64,000 nucleotides of DNA from Neolewinella antarctica (GTDB taxonomy: Bacteria; Bacteroidota; Bacteroidia; Chitinophagales; Saprospiraceae). The translations under genes were made by a program, and so were the position numbers. The notes beneath the pieces were generated by a model. That model had not been told where the DNA came from. It was given only the letters and a program-made list of their open reading frames with translations, and made no database searches. Positions 48,489-57,777 of this stretch are shown one piece after another; positions within the stretch are counted from its first letter, which is position 1; each line of letters starts with the position of its first letter. The DNA lies in assembly GCF_011927835.1 (NCBI RefSeq), contig NZ_JAATJH010000002.1, forward strand, positions 885,915-949,914, given 5' to 3'.

Positions 48489-49844
48489 ATGGCCGAGATT
48501 ATCCGCATGCCCCGTATGAGTGATACGATGGAAGAAGGCAACATCGTAGACTGGCTCGTCGAAGAAGGCGATAGCGTAGAACCCGGCCAAACCCTGGCGG
48601 AAGTAGAAACCGACAAAGCCACGATGGAGCTCGACTCCTATTTCGAAGGCGTCCTACTCCACATCGCCGTCAAGGAAGGGGCCGTCCCTATCGACGGTAT
48701 CATCGCGATTATTGGTGAAGAAGGCGAAGACTGGAAAGCCGCCCTGGAAGCCGCCGGCAGCGACGGTGGTAGCGCCGCCGAAAAGCCAACCGAGGAAGTC
48801 GAAGCCGCCGCGGAAACGACCGGCGCCGCAACCGAAACTACTTCCGAGTCCGCCCCCGCCTCCAACGAGCGCATTAAGGCAAGCCCGCTAGCTAAAGCGA
48901 TGGCCAAAGAAGCCGGAATCGACCTTTCCACCATCACCGGCACCGGTGGCAACGGCCGCATCGTCAAGAGTGACGTTGAGGGGGCCGGCGGAGCGGCCAA
49001 AGCCGCACCCGCAAAAACCGCTGCACCCGCGCCCGCGCCCGCGCCCACGCCAGCACCGAGCGCTCCCGTGGTGCAAGCCGCCCCCGTCGGTTCCGCCGCC
49101 CCCGCTTCCGCCGCACCTACACCAGCCGCCAACGTACCCGCCTTTGCGTTCAACTCTGGTGGTGATAATTTCGTCGACACGCCCGTCAGCCAAATGCGTA
49201 AGGCGGTCTCGCGCCTGGTTAGCAACAGCAAGTTCACGGCCCCGCACTTTTACGTGACGGTCGAGGTTTTCATGGACAAATCCTGGGAATTCCGCAAGAA
49301 GATCAACGAAGTCGCCCCGGTAAAAATTAGCTTCAACGATCTGATCGTTAAGGCCAGCGCGACTAATCTACTCAAGCACCCCATCATCAACTCTAGCTGG
49401 CAGGGCGAGACGATCCGCGAAAACAAGGACGTACACATCTCCGTCGCCGTCGCCATCCCCGACGGACTCATGATGCCCGTCGTGCGCTACGCCAACATGA
49501 AGTCCCTCAGCCAGGTGAACATCGAGGTCAAGGAACTCGTCGGACTGGCCAAGGCCCGCAAGCTCGGCAACGAGCAGATGACGGGGAGTACCTTCTCCAT
49601 CTCTAACCTGGGTATGTTCGGTATCGAAGAGTTCACCGCCATCCTCAACCCCCCGAACGCCTGTATTCTTGCCGTTGGTGGTATTCAGGACAAAGCCATC
49701 GTGCGCGACGGTGCCGTTGTGCCCGGAAAAGTAATGAAGTTGACGATGAGCTGCGACCACCGCGTAGTGGACGGCGCTTCCGCCGCGGCCTTCCTCAATG
49801 ACATGAAGGCTAGCCTGGAAAACCCAATTCGTTTGATGGTCTGA
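48489..49844 (+). CDS. pyruvate dehydrogenase complex E2, dihydrolipoamide acetyltransferase
   Basis: 451 residues. One lipoyl domain with the lipoylated Lys43 (ETDKATMELD), an Ala/Pro-rich linker, a peripheral-subunit-binding domain (IKASPLAKAMAKEAGIDLS, residues about 130-165), a second Ala/Pro linker and the catalytic domain with CDHRVVDGA (His about residue 423). The active site and MPRMSDTMEEGNI start match PDH E2 rather than the 2-oxoglutarate enzyme. E1 and E3 are not adjacent. The linkers explain the very GC-rich GCACCCGCGCCC tract near 49020. Confidence 0.93.
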   Translation: MAEIIRMPRMSDTMEEGNIVDWLVEEGDSVEPGQTLAEVETDKATMELDSYFEGVLLHIAVKEGAVPIDGIIAIIGEEGEDWKAALEAAGSDGGSAAEKPTEEVEAAAETTGAATETTSESAPASNERIKASPLAKAMAKEAGIDLSTITGTGGNGRIVKSDVEGAGGAAKAAPAKTAAPAPAPAPTPAPSAPVVQAAPVGSAAPASAAPTPAANVPAFAFNSGGDNFVDTPVSQMRKAVSRLVSNSKFTAPHFYVTVEVFMDKSWEFRKKINEVAPVKISFNDLIVKASATNLLKHPIINSSWQGETIRENKDVHISVAVAIPDGLMMPVVRYANMKSLSQVNIEVKELVGLAKARKLGNEQMTGSTFSISNLGMFGIEEFTAILNPPNACILAVGGIQDKAIVRDGAVVPGKVMKLTMSCDHRVVDGASAAAFLNDMKASLENPIRLMV

Positions 49845-49850
49845 CCTTTC

Positions 49851-50531
49851 TTACACTAAGGCACGGTAGCAGCGATTGATAAAGTCCAACGCTGCCGGCT
49901 CGACGGAATAACGACTCAGATGGGGGAGGCCGATAATGACGGCTTCCCCTTTTTTTGTGCTCGCGCGGAGGTAACTGCGGCCGAGATACGGTTCCGTTGT
50001 CTCCGTTTTTAGATCGAGCAACTTCAGCATGCCGGCGTAAGCACTGACCGGGCCGTTGCCGATGCAGAGGATAATTTTGGGTCGGTACCGTTGGAGAAAT
50101 TGTTCGTGAAATTTACTTACGTCCAGTGCGTCCAGACCAAAGCGTTTCAACTGCGCGGTATCGGCGGCGCGCTGGAAGAACCAGTTCGTGCAAAAAGCTG
50201 CTTCTAACGGCGCCATCTCACCCAGTGTAAGATCGAGCGTGTGTCGGATCAACTTGCGGGCACGGGAGTAAAAGGGAGAGCTGGTAGAGGCATCGCGGTA
50301 GGTATTGAAACCCGCGGATAATTTTTCCGGGGCGGGGTAGGAGCGCCCCACCGCTCCGTAAGGCTTCAGACCGCAGAAGTACACGCCGCGCTGAACGGCT
50401 GATGCCGGATCACTCAGGTAGATTTGGAAGGATTGCCTGCGGAGGTTAGTAGCAACGGTGAGTTGCTTCAAAGACAGGTTATCAGCCAGGGCACCTAGGT
50501 GCTCCTGTACTTCGATCTCTTCTACGTTCAT
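49851..50531 (-). CDS. uracil-DNA-glycosylase-fold-like protein, function unknown
   Basis: 226 residues. GVYFCGLKPYGAVGRSYP (residues about 48-65), AAFCTNWFFQ, KIILCIGNGPVSAYAGM and IGLPHLSRY follow the strand and loop order of the uracil-DNA glycosylase superfamily, with GLPHLSRY in the place of the HPS motif. The catalytic Asp of classical UDGs is not obvious, so activity is uncertain. It converges on the E2 gene with 6 bp between stops. It is distinct from the true ung at 62812. Confidence 0.6.
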   Translation of the reverse strand: MNVEEIEVQEHLGALADNLSLKQLTVATNLRRQSFQIYLSDPASAVQRGVYFCGLKPYGAVGRSYPAPEKLSAGFNTYRDASTSSPFYSRARKLIRHTLDLTLGEMAPLEAAFCTNWFFQRAADTAQLKRFGLDALDVSKFHEQFLQRYRPKIILCIGNGPVSAYAGMLKLLDLKTETTEPYLGRSYLRASTKKGEAVIIGLPHLSRYSVEPAALDFINRCYRALV

Positions 50532-50615
50532 AGCTATTCAGGTAATTCGCTCTTTACCGGCACCTTCAGCGGACACGCGGGAGACGTATCTGCTGAAGTG
50601 AGCGGTGATAAAGGT

Positions 50616-53600
50616 CTACTGGACAATTATCTTCTTCACTGCAGTCCCGGTGCCATCCGTAAGTCGGAGTAGGTAGAACCCGGGCGCAAGCGTTCCGGTG
50701 TTTACACGAACCTTATTTAGGCCGCGCGTGCCGTAGCGCTGGTCCAAAGTGGTAATGCCGCGTCCGTTTAGGTCGAGAACGTCGATGCGTATCTGCTTTG
50801 CGGTGGGTAAACTGAAGGAAATATTCAGCGGGCCGGAAGTAGGGTTAGGCGCGACCGTGAGGGATAAACGTTCCACCTGGCGATCGTTGAGCGAAGTCGT
50901 TAACTCACCACCACCCTGGCGGATTTCACGGGATAGGTAAAGCCGGTATTCACCGGGTTCGAGCATAACGGGGGCAGCTGGGTTAGCGATCGTCTCCATT
51001 TGTTCAGCCGCGTAATTGTACCAGTCTCCGGCAGCGGGAAACACATTCGTTGCCGCGGCAGGCGTGACGCCAAAATTACCGACGATTACAACCTCACCGT
51101 CGTTACCCCGCAAGTGAAGGCGTTTCGTCGCGCCACCGAGCTGCTGCTCGACAACTTCATCGTGGAAAAAGTCAAAGTTGTTGCGTAAGTAGTTGAGGTC
51201 CGCGATCCAGTTGTAAACGTCCTGCCGGTCAGTTTCCTCGCGGTAGCCCCAACGGATGGGTTTGTTACCCGTCCGACAACTCTCATTGACGGACCCATCC
51301 TCGCAGTAGTTGATGGAGAAGTCATAACCGAGCTCGCCAAACTGCCAGAGCATCTTCGGGCCTGGCAGGGTATAGAAAAAAGTGCTGGCGAGTTCGACTC
51401 GGTCCAGGCCGGTTGCTTCTTCCCTGATGTCATAGCCACCATCGCGATTTCCAAAAGACTCATTTTTGAACTGCATCCGTTCCTCGTCGTGGCTTTCCAT
51501 GTAGGCGATCAGGTTGCGATCACTCAAGCTCCGGTTGACCGCCAAAGCACCGGAAAAATCACTTTTATTATCGTCGTGGTAGCCCATTGAGGCTTCGAGG
51601 TAGTTATCATGCGGGACGAAGCCAGACCAGAAGTACATGTCGTTGCCGTACTGCGCGAGCTCTTCTTCTTCCCGGGCTTCCGCTAGGTGCTCCATGATCA
51701 TGTACGTTTCGTCATCCACGCTCCACACGTGGTCCGCGTAATCCTTAAGGATGGCGACGCGACCTTCATCGTAGCGGCTCCAGGCGTCTACGTCATCACC
51801 GTAATCAGTCTGGGTAAACCCTTTAGTAAGGTCCCAGCGGAAGCCATCAATACGAAACTCTTCGAGCCAGTAGGCCGTCGTGTTTTTGACGTACTCCTTC
51901 GTTAGTTCGCTCTCGTGGTTGAAATCGTAGCCGACGTTGAAGGGATGCGTGGCCGTGACGTTCAGGTAAGGATTGTCCGCCGTGGGGCGGAACTCGTCTT
52001 CATCCCACCACATGCGCGCTAATGGGCTCTGGCCAAATGCGTGGTTATAGACAATGTCCAACACGACGGCCAGGCCCCGCTGGTGGCAGGCGTCGACGAA
52101 AGCTTTCAAGTCTTCCGGGCTGCCGTAATATTTATCCAGCGCCATGTGAAAGCTCGGGTTGTATCCCCAGCTCAGGTTCCCCTCAAACTCATTGACCGGC
52201 ATGAGTTCGATGGTGTTGACGCCGAGGCGTTCCAGATAATCCAGCGTATCGATTAGAGTGGTGAAACTGTGGTCCTCGATAAAATCACGGACGAGTAGCT
52301 CATAAACCACCATCTTTTTGGGGTCCGGGCGTTGGTAATCCGCCGCGCTTTGCCATTCGTAGCTAGGGCGCTGGCGCCGGTGCCAGGTTAGTATGCCGGA
52401 AGCATTGTCCCGTGGGTAATCCGGAATACCCGAAAACGTCGTCTCAGCAATGAACCGGTCATTGAAAGGATCGAGCACTAATTTACTGTAGGGGTCCGGC
52501 TGTACAATGTCGCCGTCGATGAGGTAGTTATAAATCAAGTCACCCGCCTGGGGTAGGTCCGTAAGCTCCAACCAGAATGTGCCGTTGTCACTCGACCTAT
52601 TCATCCGGGTCGCGGCGGTGGGGGCAAAATCGTTAAAATTGTGCGCAACGAACACGTCCGACTTGCCGGGTGCGCGGAGGAGTAGCGTAGTACTCCCGTC
52701 CGCGAGGTCCGTCGCTCCGGGTTGTAACCCAGCCGGGGGGTCAGCGATCGCCGGATCGCCCGTAACGAAAGTTACCCGATCTACGGCGGTTTCGCCGAGG
52801 TAAGTTGCGGTGATCGTGAAGGTGGTGACGGACTCGGCCCCAAGCGGCAGGGTAAATTCAAAATTCGGCCCCTGACCGGTCACTTCTACGTTCGAACCGC
52901 TCTCCAGTTGCAGCGTTGCGTCGATAAAGGACGTCGCGAATAGCGTGACCGTACTGTTTGGAGCGGCCTGAACGATGTTGTTGCTGGGCGAAGTAAATTC
53001 AACCTCCAGACGGGCAGTGATGGCAAATGAATCTCTCGCCGTTCGCCCATCTTCCGTAGTTGCTACGAAAAGGACGGTGTGCGCTCCGGGCGTTGTGAAG
53101 ATTATTTCTTTAGCTAAATCAGTACCCACCGTAGTGGCTACCAACGAATCGTTGTCAAAAATTTCTAACGTACTAGCCACGGTCGCGCCCAGTTGAACGG
53201 GTAGTGACTTACCGAGGGCCCAGAATTCTTGCTCCGGATCACCGACCGCCGTGATGCCCAGGGCATCACCACCTTTACTCACGTCGATGAAGATATCTCC
53301 CCCCCCGGAGGCTTTACCTTCAATTGTGCCATCCGCGTTGCGGAAGACGAGCCCGATCTGCTTGATGGTTTCGCCCGCAGGCACGCTAAAATACTCCCGT
53401 ACCGATGGCGTGTAAGTATAAGTGTACTTATTGGCTTTTCCCGCCACCGGGGTCATCTTCCAGGCGTCATCGGCAACTGCCCAGGTGGTGACCGTGTAAC
53501 GCCATTCGTTACTTACGTCCGTGATGACGCCGGTGTGCAGGTAGACATCGCACTGGCAGTCGGCAAGCCCACCCGTCCCCTGGGTAGCATCGAACGTGAT

Positions 53601-53711
53601 GGTTACTGCTTGGTCGTCCGTCGGCGCGGCCGGGCTGGTGGTGATGATCTGCGCGGGTAGTGAAACCGTTGCCAGAAGGCAGAGCGAGAGTAAAATATTT
53701 TTCATGGTCAT
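50616..53711 (-). CDS. secreted GH13 alpha-amylase family enzyme with type IX sorting domain
   Basis: 1031 residues. After a signal peptide (LLSLCLLATVSLPAQ) come N-terminal beta-sandwich modules (residues about 20-310), a CBM48-like segment (about 330-430) and a GH13 barrel. The four GH13 regions are DIVYNH (about 554), GFRWDLTKG with the nucleophile Asp (about 622), IMEHLAE with the acid Glu (about 672) and ESHDEE (about 740). The C-terminus (APNPTSGPLNISF to GFYLLRLTDGTG) is a type IX sorting domain, so the enzyme is exported via the Por system. It would cleave alpha-glucans at the surface. Confidence 0.94.
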   Translation of the reverse strand: MTMKNILLSLCLLATVSLPAQIITTSPAAPTDDQAVTITFDATQGTGGLADCQCDVYLHTGVITDVSNEWRYTVTTWAVADDAWKMTPVAGKANKYTYTYTPSVREYFSVPAGETIKQIGLVFRNADGTIEGKASGGGDIFIDVSKGGDALGITAVGDPEQEFWALGKSLPVQLGATVASTLEIFDNDSLVATTVGTDLAKEIIFTTPGAHTVLFVATTEDGRTARDSFAITARLEVEFTSPSNNIVQAAPNSTVTLFATSFIDATLQLESGSNVEVTGQGPNFEFTLPLGAESVTTFTITATYLGETAVDRVTFVTGDPAIADPPAGLQPGATDLADGSTTLLLRAPGKSDVFVAHNFNDFAPTAATRMNRSSDNGTFWLELTDLPQAGDLIYNYLIDGDIVQPDPYSKLVLDPFNDRFIAETTFSGIPDYPRDNASGILTWHRRQRPSYEWQSAADYQRPDPKKMVVYELLVRDFIEDHSFTTLIDTLDYLERLGVNTIELMPVNEFEGNLSWGYNPSFHMALDKYYGSPEDLKAFVDACHQRGLAVVLDIVYNHAFGQSPLARMWWDEDEFRPTADNPYLNVTATHPFNVGYDFNHESELTKEYVKNTTAYWLEEFRIDGFRWDLTKGFTQTDYGDDVDAWSRYDEGRVAILKDYADHVWSVDDETYMIMEHLAEAREEEELAQYGNDMYFWSGFVPHDNYLEASMGYHDDNKSDFSGALAVNRSLSDRNLIAYMESHDEERMQFKNESFGNRDGGYDIREEATGLDRVELASTFFYTLPGPKMLWQFGELGYDFSINYCEDGSVNESCRTGNKPIRWGYREETDRQDVYNWIADLNYLRNNFDFFHDEVVEQQLGGATKRLHLRGNDGEVVIVGNFGVTPAAATNVFPAAGDWYNYAAEQMETIANPAAPVMLEPGEYRLYLSREIRQGGGELTTSLNDRQVERLSLTVAPNPTSGPLNISFSLPTAKQIRIDVLDLNGRGITTLDQRYGTRGLNKVRVNTGTLAPGFYLLRLTDGTGTAVKKIIVQ

Positions 53712-53831
53712 CGTTTCTGGTCTACTCAGTAGAAAATGGTCTAAATTGAAAATTGGTCAGGACAGCGGAAGGCTAGCGTAACACAATATAGGGAGATTTG
53801 CTTTTCTCACTAGCTTCGGAAGGAGTAACAC

Positions 53832-53864
53832 AAAAGCGCCCGCGGCGAGGTGCCGGGGCGCTTT
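53832..53864 (-). terminator. hairpin terminator of the RNA-binding protein gene
   Basis: On the minus strand AAAGCGCCCCGGC (53864-53852) pairs with GCCGCGGGCGCTTTT with one bulge, followed by T-rich sequence. It lies about 48 bp after the stop codon at 53912. Confidence 0.75.
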
Positions 53865-53911
53865 CTTATGCGTAAGAACTGTTAGTCCTGTTGCGTGACT
53901 TAGTCCTGAAA

Positions 53912-54784
53912 CTAGTCGTTGCCGTTGTTGAAACGATTAGTGTCGCTTGAACGATTGATGCGTGGCCGACGACTGGGGCCGTAGTTGCTATCGTTGCTAA
54001 CACGGCGCTCGTAGTCATCGGAACCGCCATCACGGCCGCTTCCGCTACCACTACCGCCGCTACTGTTGCCACCGCGATCATAGCGACTTCCGCCGCCACC
54101 GCCACTGCCACCGCGGTCATAACCGCCACCGCCGCCGGAGCCGCCGGAGCCGCCGCGATCGTAGTTGCCGCCACCACCACCGCCGCCGCCGCCGCGGTCA
54201 TAACGACCGCCACCGCCACCACCGCCGCCGCGGTCATAACGACCACCGCCACCGCCGCCGCGATCATAGCCGCCACCACCGCCACTGCCGCCACGGTCGT
54301 TTCCGCCGCCGCCACGGTAACCGCCGCCACCGCCGCGATCATTTCCGCCGCCACGGTAACCACCGCCGCCACCGCCACCGCTGTAACCGCCGCCGCCGCC
54401 ACTACGGCCGCCACCGCCGCCGTAACCGCCACCGCCGCCACTGCGACCGCCGCCACCACCGCCGTAGCCTCCGCCACCGCCGCCGTAACCGCCACCACCG
54501 CCGCCGCCACGGTTGAAGCCTCCGCCTCCACCGCCGCCGCCGCCTTGGCGTTCGTTTTCTTTGACTACAATTGTACGACCATCTAGGTCGGATTGATCCA
54601 GGGCTTCGATAGCCGCCTTGGCCTCTTCCTCGTTGGGCATTTCAACGAAGCCGAAACCACGTGAACGGCCGGTCTCGCGGTCGAGGATAATTTTTACGGA
54701 CTCTACTTCTCCGTACGCGCTAAACGTATTTTGGAGGGCGTCCTCGTCGGTATCCCAGCTCAGCCGGGCAACAAATAAATTCAT
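53912..54784 (-). CDS. RRM RNA-binding protein with long glycine-rich (RGG) tail
   Basis: 290 residues from ATG 54784; the frame is open further upstream but that part is hydrophobic and not RRM-like. One RRM domain spans residues 2-78 with RNP2 LFVARL (3-8) and RNP1 RGFGFVEM (42-49). Residues about 84-255 are nearly pure Gly with Arg, Tyr, Asp, Asn and Ser in GGGYDRGGGG units. Small bacterial RRM proteins of this type bind single-stranded RNA and are often cold-inducible. The tail here is much longer than the RRM. The A/V-rich open frame in another minus-strand frame is a shadow of the GGN repeats. Confidence 0.93.
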   Translation of the reverse strand: MNLFVARLSWDTDEDALQNTFSAYGEVESVKIILDRETGRSRGFGFVEMPNEEEAKAAIEALDQSDLDGRTIVVKENERQGGGGGGGGGFNRGGGGGGGYGGGGGGYGGGGGGRSGGGGGYGGGGGRSGGGGGYSGGGGGGGYRGGGNDRGGGGGYRGGGGNDRGGSGGGGGYDRGGGGGGRYDRGGGGGGGGRYDRGGGGGGGGGNYDRGGSGGSGGGGGYDRGGSGGGGGSRYDRGGNSSGGSGSGSGRDGGSDDYERRVSNDSNYGPSRRPRINRSSDTNRFNNGND

Positions 54785-55136
54785 AACAAAAAGGGAAATG
54801 ATAAAATGAAAAAAAGGATGAAAACAAGAAGCGGGGAAAAGAGCAAGAAAAAAGCTCGGATCAAGCATCAAAAATTGAAATCTGAAAGGTGCAACCTACT
54901 GAGATCCGCTAGAACTCGTATGAGATGTTAACAAAATTGCCGAAACAAGTTCGCGAACACTACGTGAAAGTACAGGAAAATGCTGGTTTTCCGGCGGTTT
55001 GTTTTAATTTATCCGGTATTATTAGTATGCAAGTCAAAATAAATGTTGTTTTTTCACTACCATTCCACAAACGGAACTTCCCGCTCGGAGAGGGCCAAAA
55101 AGTCCCCGTCCGGGACAAAATACTCGATTAAGCGCT

Positions 55137-56327
55137 ATGAATCCATACCTATTTTTTTGCCTTTGCGTGGCGGTGACTTCTTGTACGATGCACGCGAAAC
55201 CCGCGGCTGCCGACCACGCAGCCGCTCTGGAAGAATTATCCAAACGATTCGCACCCGATAAGCGGACTGATAGGCTAGTAGCCGCAGTTACGAACGGAAG
55301 CATCGAGGGGTACACGACGCTTGTGGCTGGCCAAAATGCGTTGGATAGTTTGGCGGGAGCTAGTAAGGAACTGGTAAACAATGTCCGGCTCCTGCCCGAT
55401 ACCGCCGTCGGTGACCGCAGCGTCGGGGTAATCAAAGTTTCCGTAGCTAACCTCCGTAGCCGCCCCGGTCACAACCAGGAGCTCGCTACTCAAGCATTGC
55501 TGGGGACGCCCATACGGGTGCTCGACGAGCAAGATGAGTGGTTTTTAGTCCGTACCCCCGATGGCTACTTGGCGTGGCTCGAGCCCGGTGCATTCGTCAG
55601 CATGACGGGGGAAGAGCTGGCGGCGTACCAGCGAGAAGACCTTCGGATGGTCGATGGTGAAACACGCGCGGTTACCTCCAACGACGAATACCGTGACGTG
55701 CTGAGTGCCATTACTCCCGGCGGGATTATCGCTGCGCGGGCGCCATCTAGTCGTTCCGGCCAGTCGGTAGCGCTACCCAACGGTGACCGAGGTACCGTGC
55801 CTGCCAAAGATCTGCACACATTCAAAGAATGGGCTAATCCACGAGAATTAAAATCCCAAGAACTGGTCAACACCGCGCTACGATTCAGCGGGCAGCCCTA
55901 TTTGTGGGGTGGTACCAGCCCCAACGGGATGGACTGTAGTGGCTTCACTAAAATGGTCTACTACCTCAATGGGTTTGTCATTCCCCGGGATGCCAGCCAA
56001 CAGGTACACGCTGGAACGGAAGTACCCTTGACGGAGGATCTGGCTAATCTAGCGGTAGGAGACTTGCTCTTTTTCGGTGCCATCCGCGACGACGGAAGTC
56101 AGCGCATCACACACGTCGGTTTCTACCTTGGCGCCGGCCGGCTGTTGCACGCGGGTGCGGATAATGGGAGAATAACGGAGAACAACTTGATTGCGGGGGA
56201 GCCGCTCTATAACGCCCTGCGCCGGAAAACCCTGTTGAGGGCAAAAAGACTTACCCCCGGTACGGATGGCGTAATTACCGTGGCCGACGCCTTTGCGAGG
56301 ATTCACACCAAGTCTTCTTCACGGTAG
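55137..56327 (+). CDS. NlpC/P60 family endopeptidase lipoprotein with SH3 domains
   Basis: 396 residues. LFFCLCVAVTSC gives a lipobox Cys near residue 15. SH3-like domains span residues about 95-225 (VSVANLRSRPGHNQELATQALLG). The NlpC/P60 domain has catalytic Cys267 (MDCSGFTK) and His326 (ITHVGFY), with a third polar residue downstream in LLHAGADNG. It should cut the gamma-D-Glu to diamino acid bond in peptidoglycan stem peptides. It overlaps the end of the 2TM gene on the other strand by 25 bp. Confidence 0.92.
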   Translation: MNPYLFFCLCVAVTSCTMHAKPAAADHAAALEELSKRFAPDKRTDRLVAAVTNGSIEGYTTLVAGQNALDSLAGASKELVNNVRLLPDTAVGDRSVGVIKVSVANLRSRPGHNQELATQALLGTPIRVLDEQDEWFLVRTPDGYLAWLEPGAFVSMTGEELAAYQREDLRMVDGETRAVTSNDEYRDVLSAITPGGIIAARAPSSRSGQSVALPNGDRGTVPAKDLHTFKEWANPRELKSQELVNTALRFSGQPYLWGGTSPNGMDCSGFTKMVYYLNGFVIPRDASQQVHAGTEVPLTEDLANLAVGDLLFFGAIRDDGSQRITHVGFYLGAGRLLHAGADNGRITENNLIAGEPLYNALRRKTLLRAKRLTPGTDGVITVADAFARIHTKSSSR

Positions 56328-56653
56328 GGTTTGTTGGTTTGTAACTCTTTGAGCTCCATGCCTGGGTAACGGTCTTCAAGATCCGGCAGGGGCTCGAGTT
56401 GCTCCTGCTGGTGCGTGCTGTCCGCGTCGCGGAGCGGCCCGTACAAACTCAGGCCCTGCAGAATAACCCCTATTCCCCAACCCAGCATCGGCCAGTAAAA
56501 CCACCAGGCGCCGAAGGCAGTCGTCGCGTTCAGCACGAAAAAGAACAAGCTCATGACCACGTACGTACGCAAGTGTCTCTTAAAGTCTTGTTGCTTTTCA
56601 ACCAGAGACTTTTCTTCGTAAGGACGGGTTTTGGGTGTTTGGCGGCGAGACAT
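56303..56653 (-). CDS. 2TM domain protein
   Basis: 116 residues with two membrane helices (YVVMSLFFFVLNATTAFGAWWF and MLGWGIGVILQGLSLYG, residues about 31-70) and a charged C-terminus. This is the 2TM domain of Bacteroidota, usually found fused to LytTR or histidine-kinase proteins; here it is freestanding. Function unknown. It converges with the NlpC/P60 gene. Confidence 0.75.
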   Translation of the reverse strand: MSRRQTPKTRPYEEKSLVEKQQDFKRHLRTYVVMSLFFFVLNATTAFGAWWFYWPMLGWGIGVILQGLSLYGPLRDADSTHQQEQLEPLPDLEDRYPGMELKELQTNKPYREEDLV

Positions 56654-56728
56654 AAGCGGCGGAAGTTTGTGTAATAAGGTAACGACTTTTCCAGCTTTTT
56701 GGCGTGAGTAAGCGGGGAGATTAACCGT

Positions 56729-57391
56729 TCAACCCAGCCGTGCGATAACAGTTTTGTTACCCTTCACTTTTTGGTTGAGCTGCACATCGAGCTGTGTGCC
56801 GAGGGGTAAGAACATATCCACCCGGCTGCCAAACTTGATGAACCCGAAATCTTCCCCCTGGCGGACTTCCTGACCAACTTCAAGATAATTCTTTATACGT
56901 TTCGCTAGCGCTCCGGCTATTTGGCGAAGTAATATTTCGGTGTTACCGTTATCGATCACTACGGTAGTTCGCTCATTTTCCGTAGAACTCTTCGGGTGCC
57001 ACGCAACTAGGTACTTTCCCGGGTGGTAAGCGTTGTAAGTCACCTTGCCACCGATGGGGTTGCGATTGACGTGCACGTTTACCGGCGACATAAAAATACT
57101 TACCTGTAGCCGCTTATCCTTAAAATACTCCGGCTCGGTGGCCTCTTCAATAACGACGACCTTACCGTCAGCGGGTGCGTAGACCAGGTTGTCATCTTCC
57201 ACGGGCACCAAACGGTTTGGATTGCGGAAGAACTGGAGAATAACCAGAAAAAAGAGCAAGCTTACTCCCGCCACTATCCAGGCAATGTTTGGCAGCACCG
57301 TAAAAGCCACAAAACAAATTGCCGCTAGCCCCAGCAACAATAGGGTAAGCATTCGTCGGCCTTCGGCATGGATGCGCAGGGGTAGTTTCAC
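56729..57391 (-). CDS. psd: phosphatidylserine decarboxylase family protein
   Basis: 220 residues from a GTG at 57391. Two hydrophobic helices (residues about 15-50) anchor it. The self-cleavage site is FGSRVDMFLP (Gly-Ser near residue 188), which generates the pyruvoyl cofactor; this GSR form is normal for the short type of the family. SIFMSPVNVHVNRNPIGG is the conserved central motif. It makes phosphatidylethanolamine. The usual neighbour, phosphatidylserine synthase, is not adjacent. Confidence 0.93.
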   Translation of the reverse strand: MKLPLRIHAEGRRMLTLLLLGLAAICFVAFTVLPNIAWIVAGVSLLFFLVILQFFRNPNRLVPVEDDNLVYAPADGKVVVIEEATEPEYFKDKRLQVSIFMSPVNVHVNRNPIGGKVTYNAYHPGKYLVAWHPKSSTENERTTVVIDNGNTEILLRQIAGALAKRIKNYLEVGQEVRQGEDFGFIKFGSRVDMFLPLGTQLDVQLNQKVKGNKTVIARLG

Positions 57392-57684
57392 TAATTTATC
57401 TTATTTAGCTGTTCTTGGAAAGGCGGGGGGAACGTGCGCAAAGATAACGCACCAGGGCACCTATCGTTCTGCTCATTTCCACATATCCAATCTCGGGTAA
57501 GGGGGCGCGGGCGCGGGTGCCGGGTATTTACGTCGGACGAGCGAAATTGGTATTCATAAACTCCAACCCACCGTGTCCCCGGCGATCCTCCCCCAAAACT
57601 ATGGTAGTGATCCGCGGGACGGAACAGTAATCAAATAAGTTACGAAGGTGGCGTAACTGACTGATAAATCAACGTGAACCGGGT
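57392..57684. other. intergenic spacer without a recognisable gene
   Basis: About 290 bp between divergent psd and the antirepressor-like gene. Contains a GC-rich copy of the 17-bp motif at 57505-57521. Confidence 0.5.
57505..57521 (-). repeat. copy of the dispersed 17-bp GC motif
   Basis: On the minus strand GGCACCCGCGCCCGCGC, two mismatches from the core motif. Confidence 0.65.
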
Positions 57685-57753
57685 TTTGACAACAAATAAA
57701 TGAGAAATAATTTGTTGTAAAGTTGTTTTTAATTCAAACAAACCCTAATTTTG
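57685..57753 (+). promoter_or_regulatory. promoter with 9-bp inverted-repeat operator
   Basis: The inverted repeat ACAACAAAT (57689-57697) / ATTTGTTGT (57710-57718) has arms 21 bp apart centre to centre. Two promoters fit: TTTG (57685-57688) with a TAATTTG-like element 19 bp downstream, which would lie on the operator itself; and TTG (57723-57725) with TAATTTTG at 57746-57753, an exact TAnnTTTG, 20 bp downstream. The start codon is at 57778. Confidence 0.6.
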
Positions 57754-57777
57754 TTTCATCATCAGCATCTTTTTAGT

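Noticed and set aside
49020..49060. Extra copy of the 17-bp GC motif in the PDH E2 gene
   Set aside because: The similarity is explained by the Ala/Pro-rich linker codons GCACCC/GCGCCC.
53866..54531. 221-codon Ala/Val-rich open frame overlapping the RNA-binding protein gene
   Set aside because: It is the frame-shifted reading of the GGN microsatellite that encodes the glycine tail.
54925..55131. 68-codon open frame just before the NlpC/P60 gene
   Set aside because: No recognisable features; most likely leader or promoter DNA of the downstream gene.
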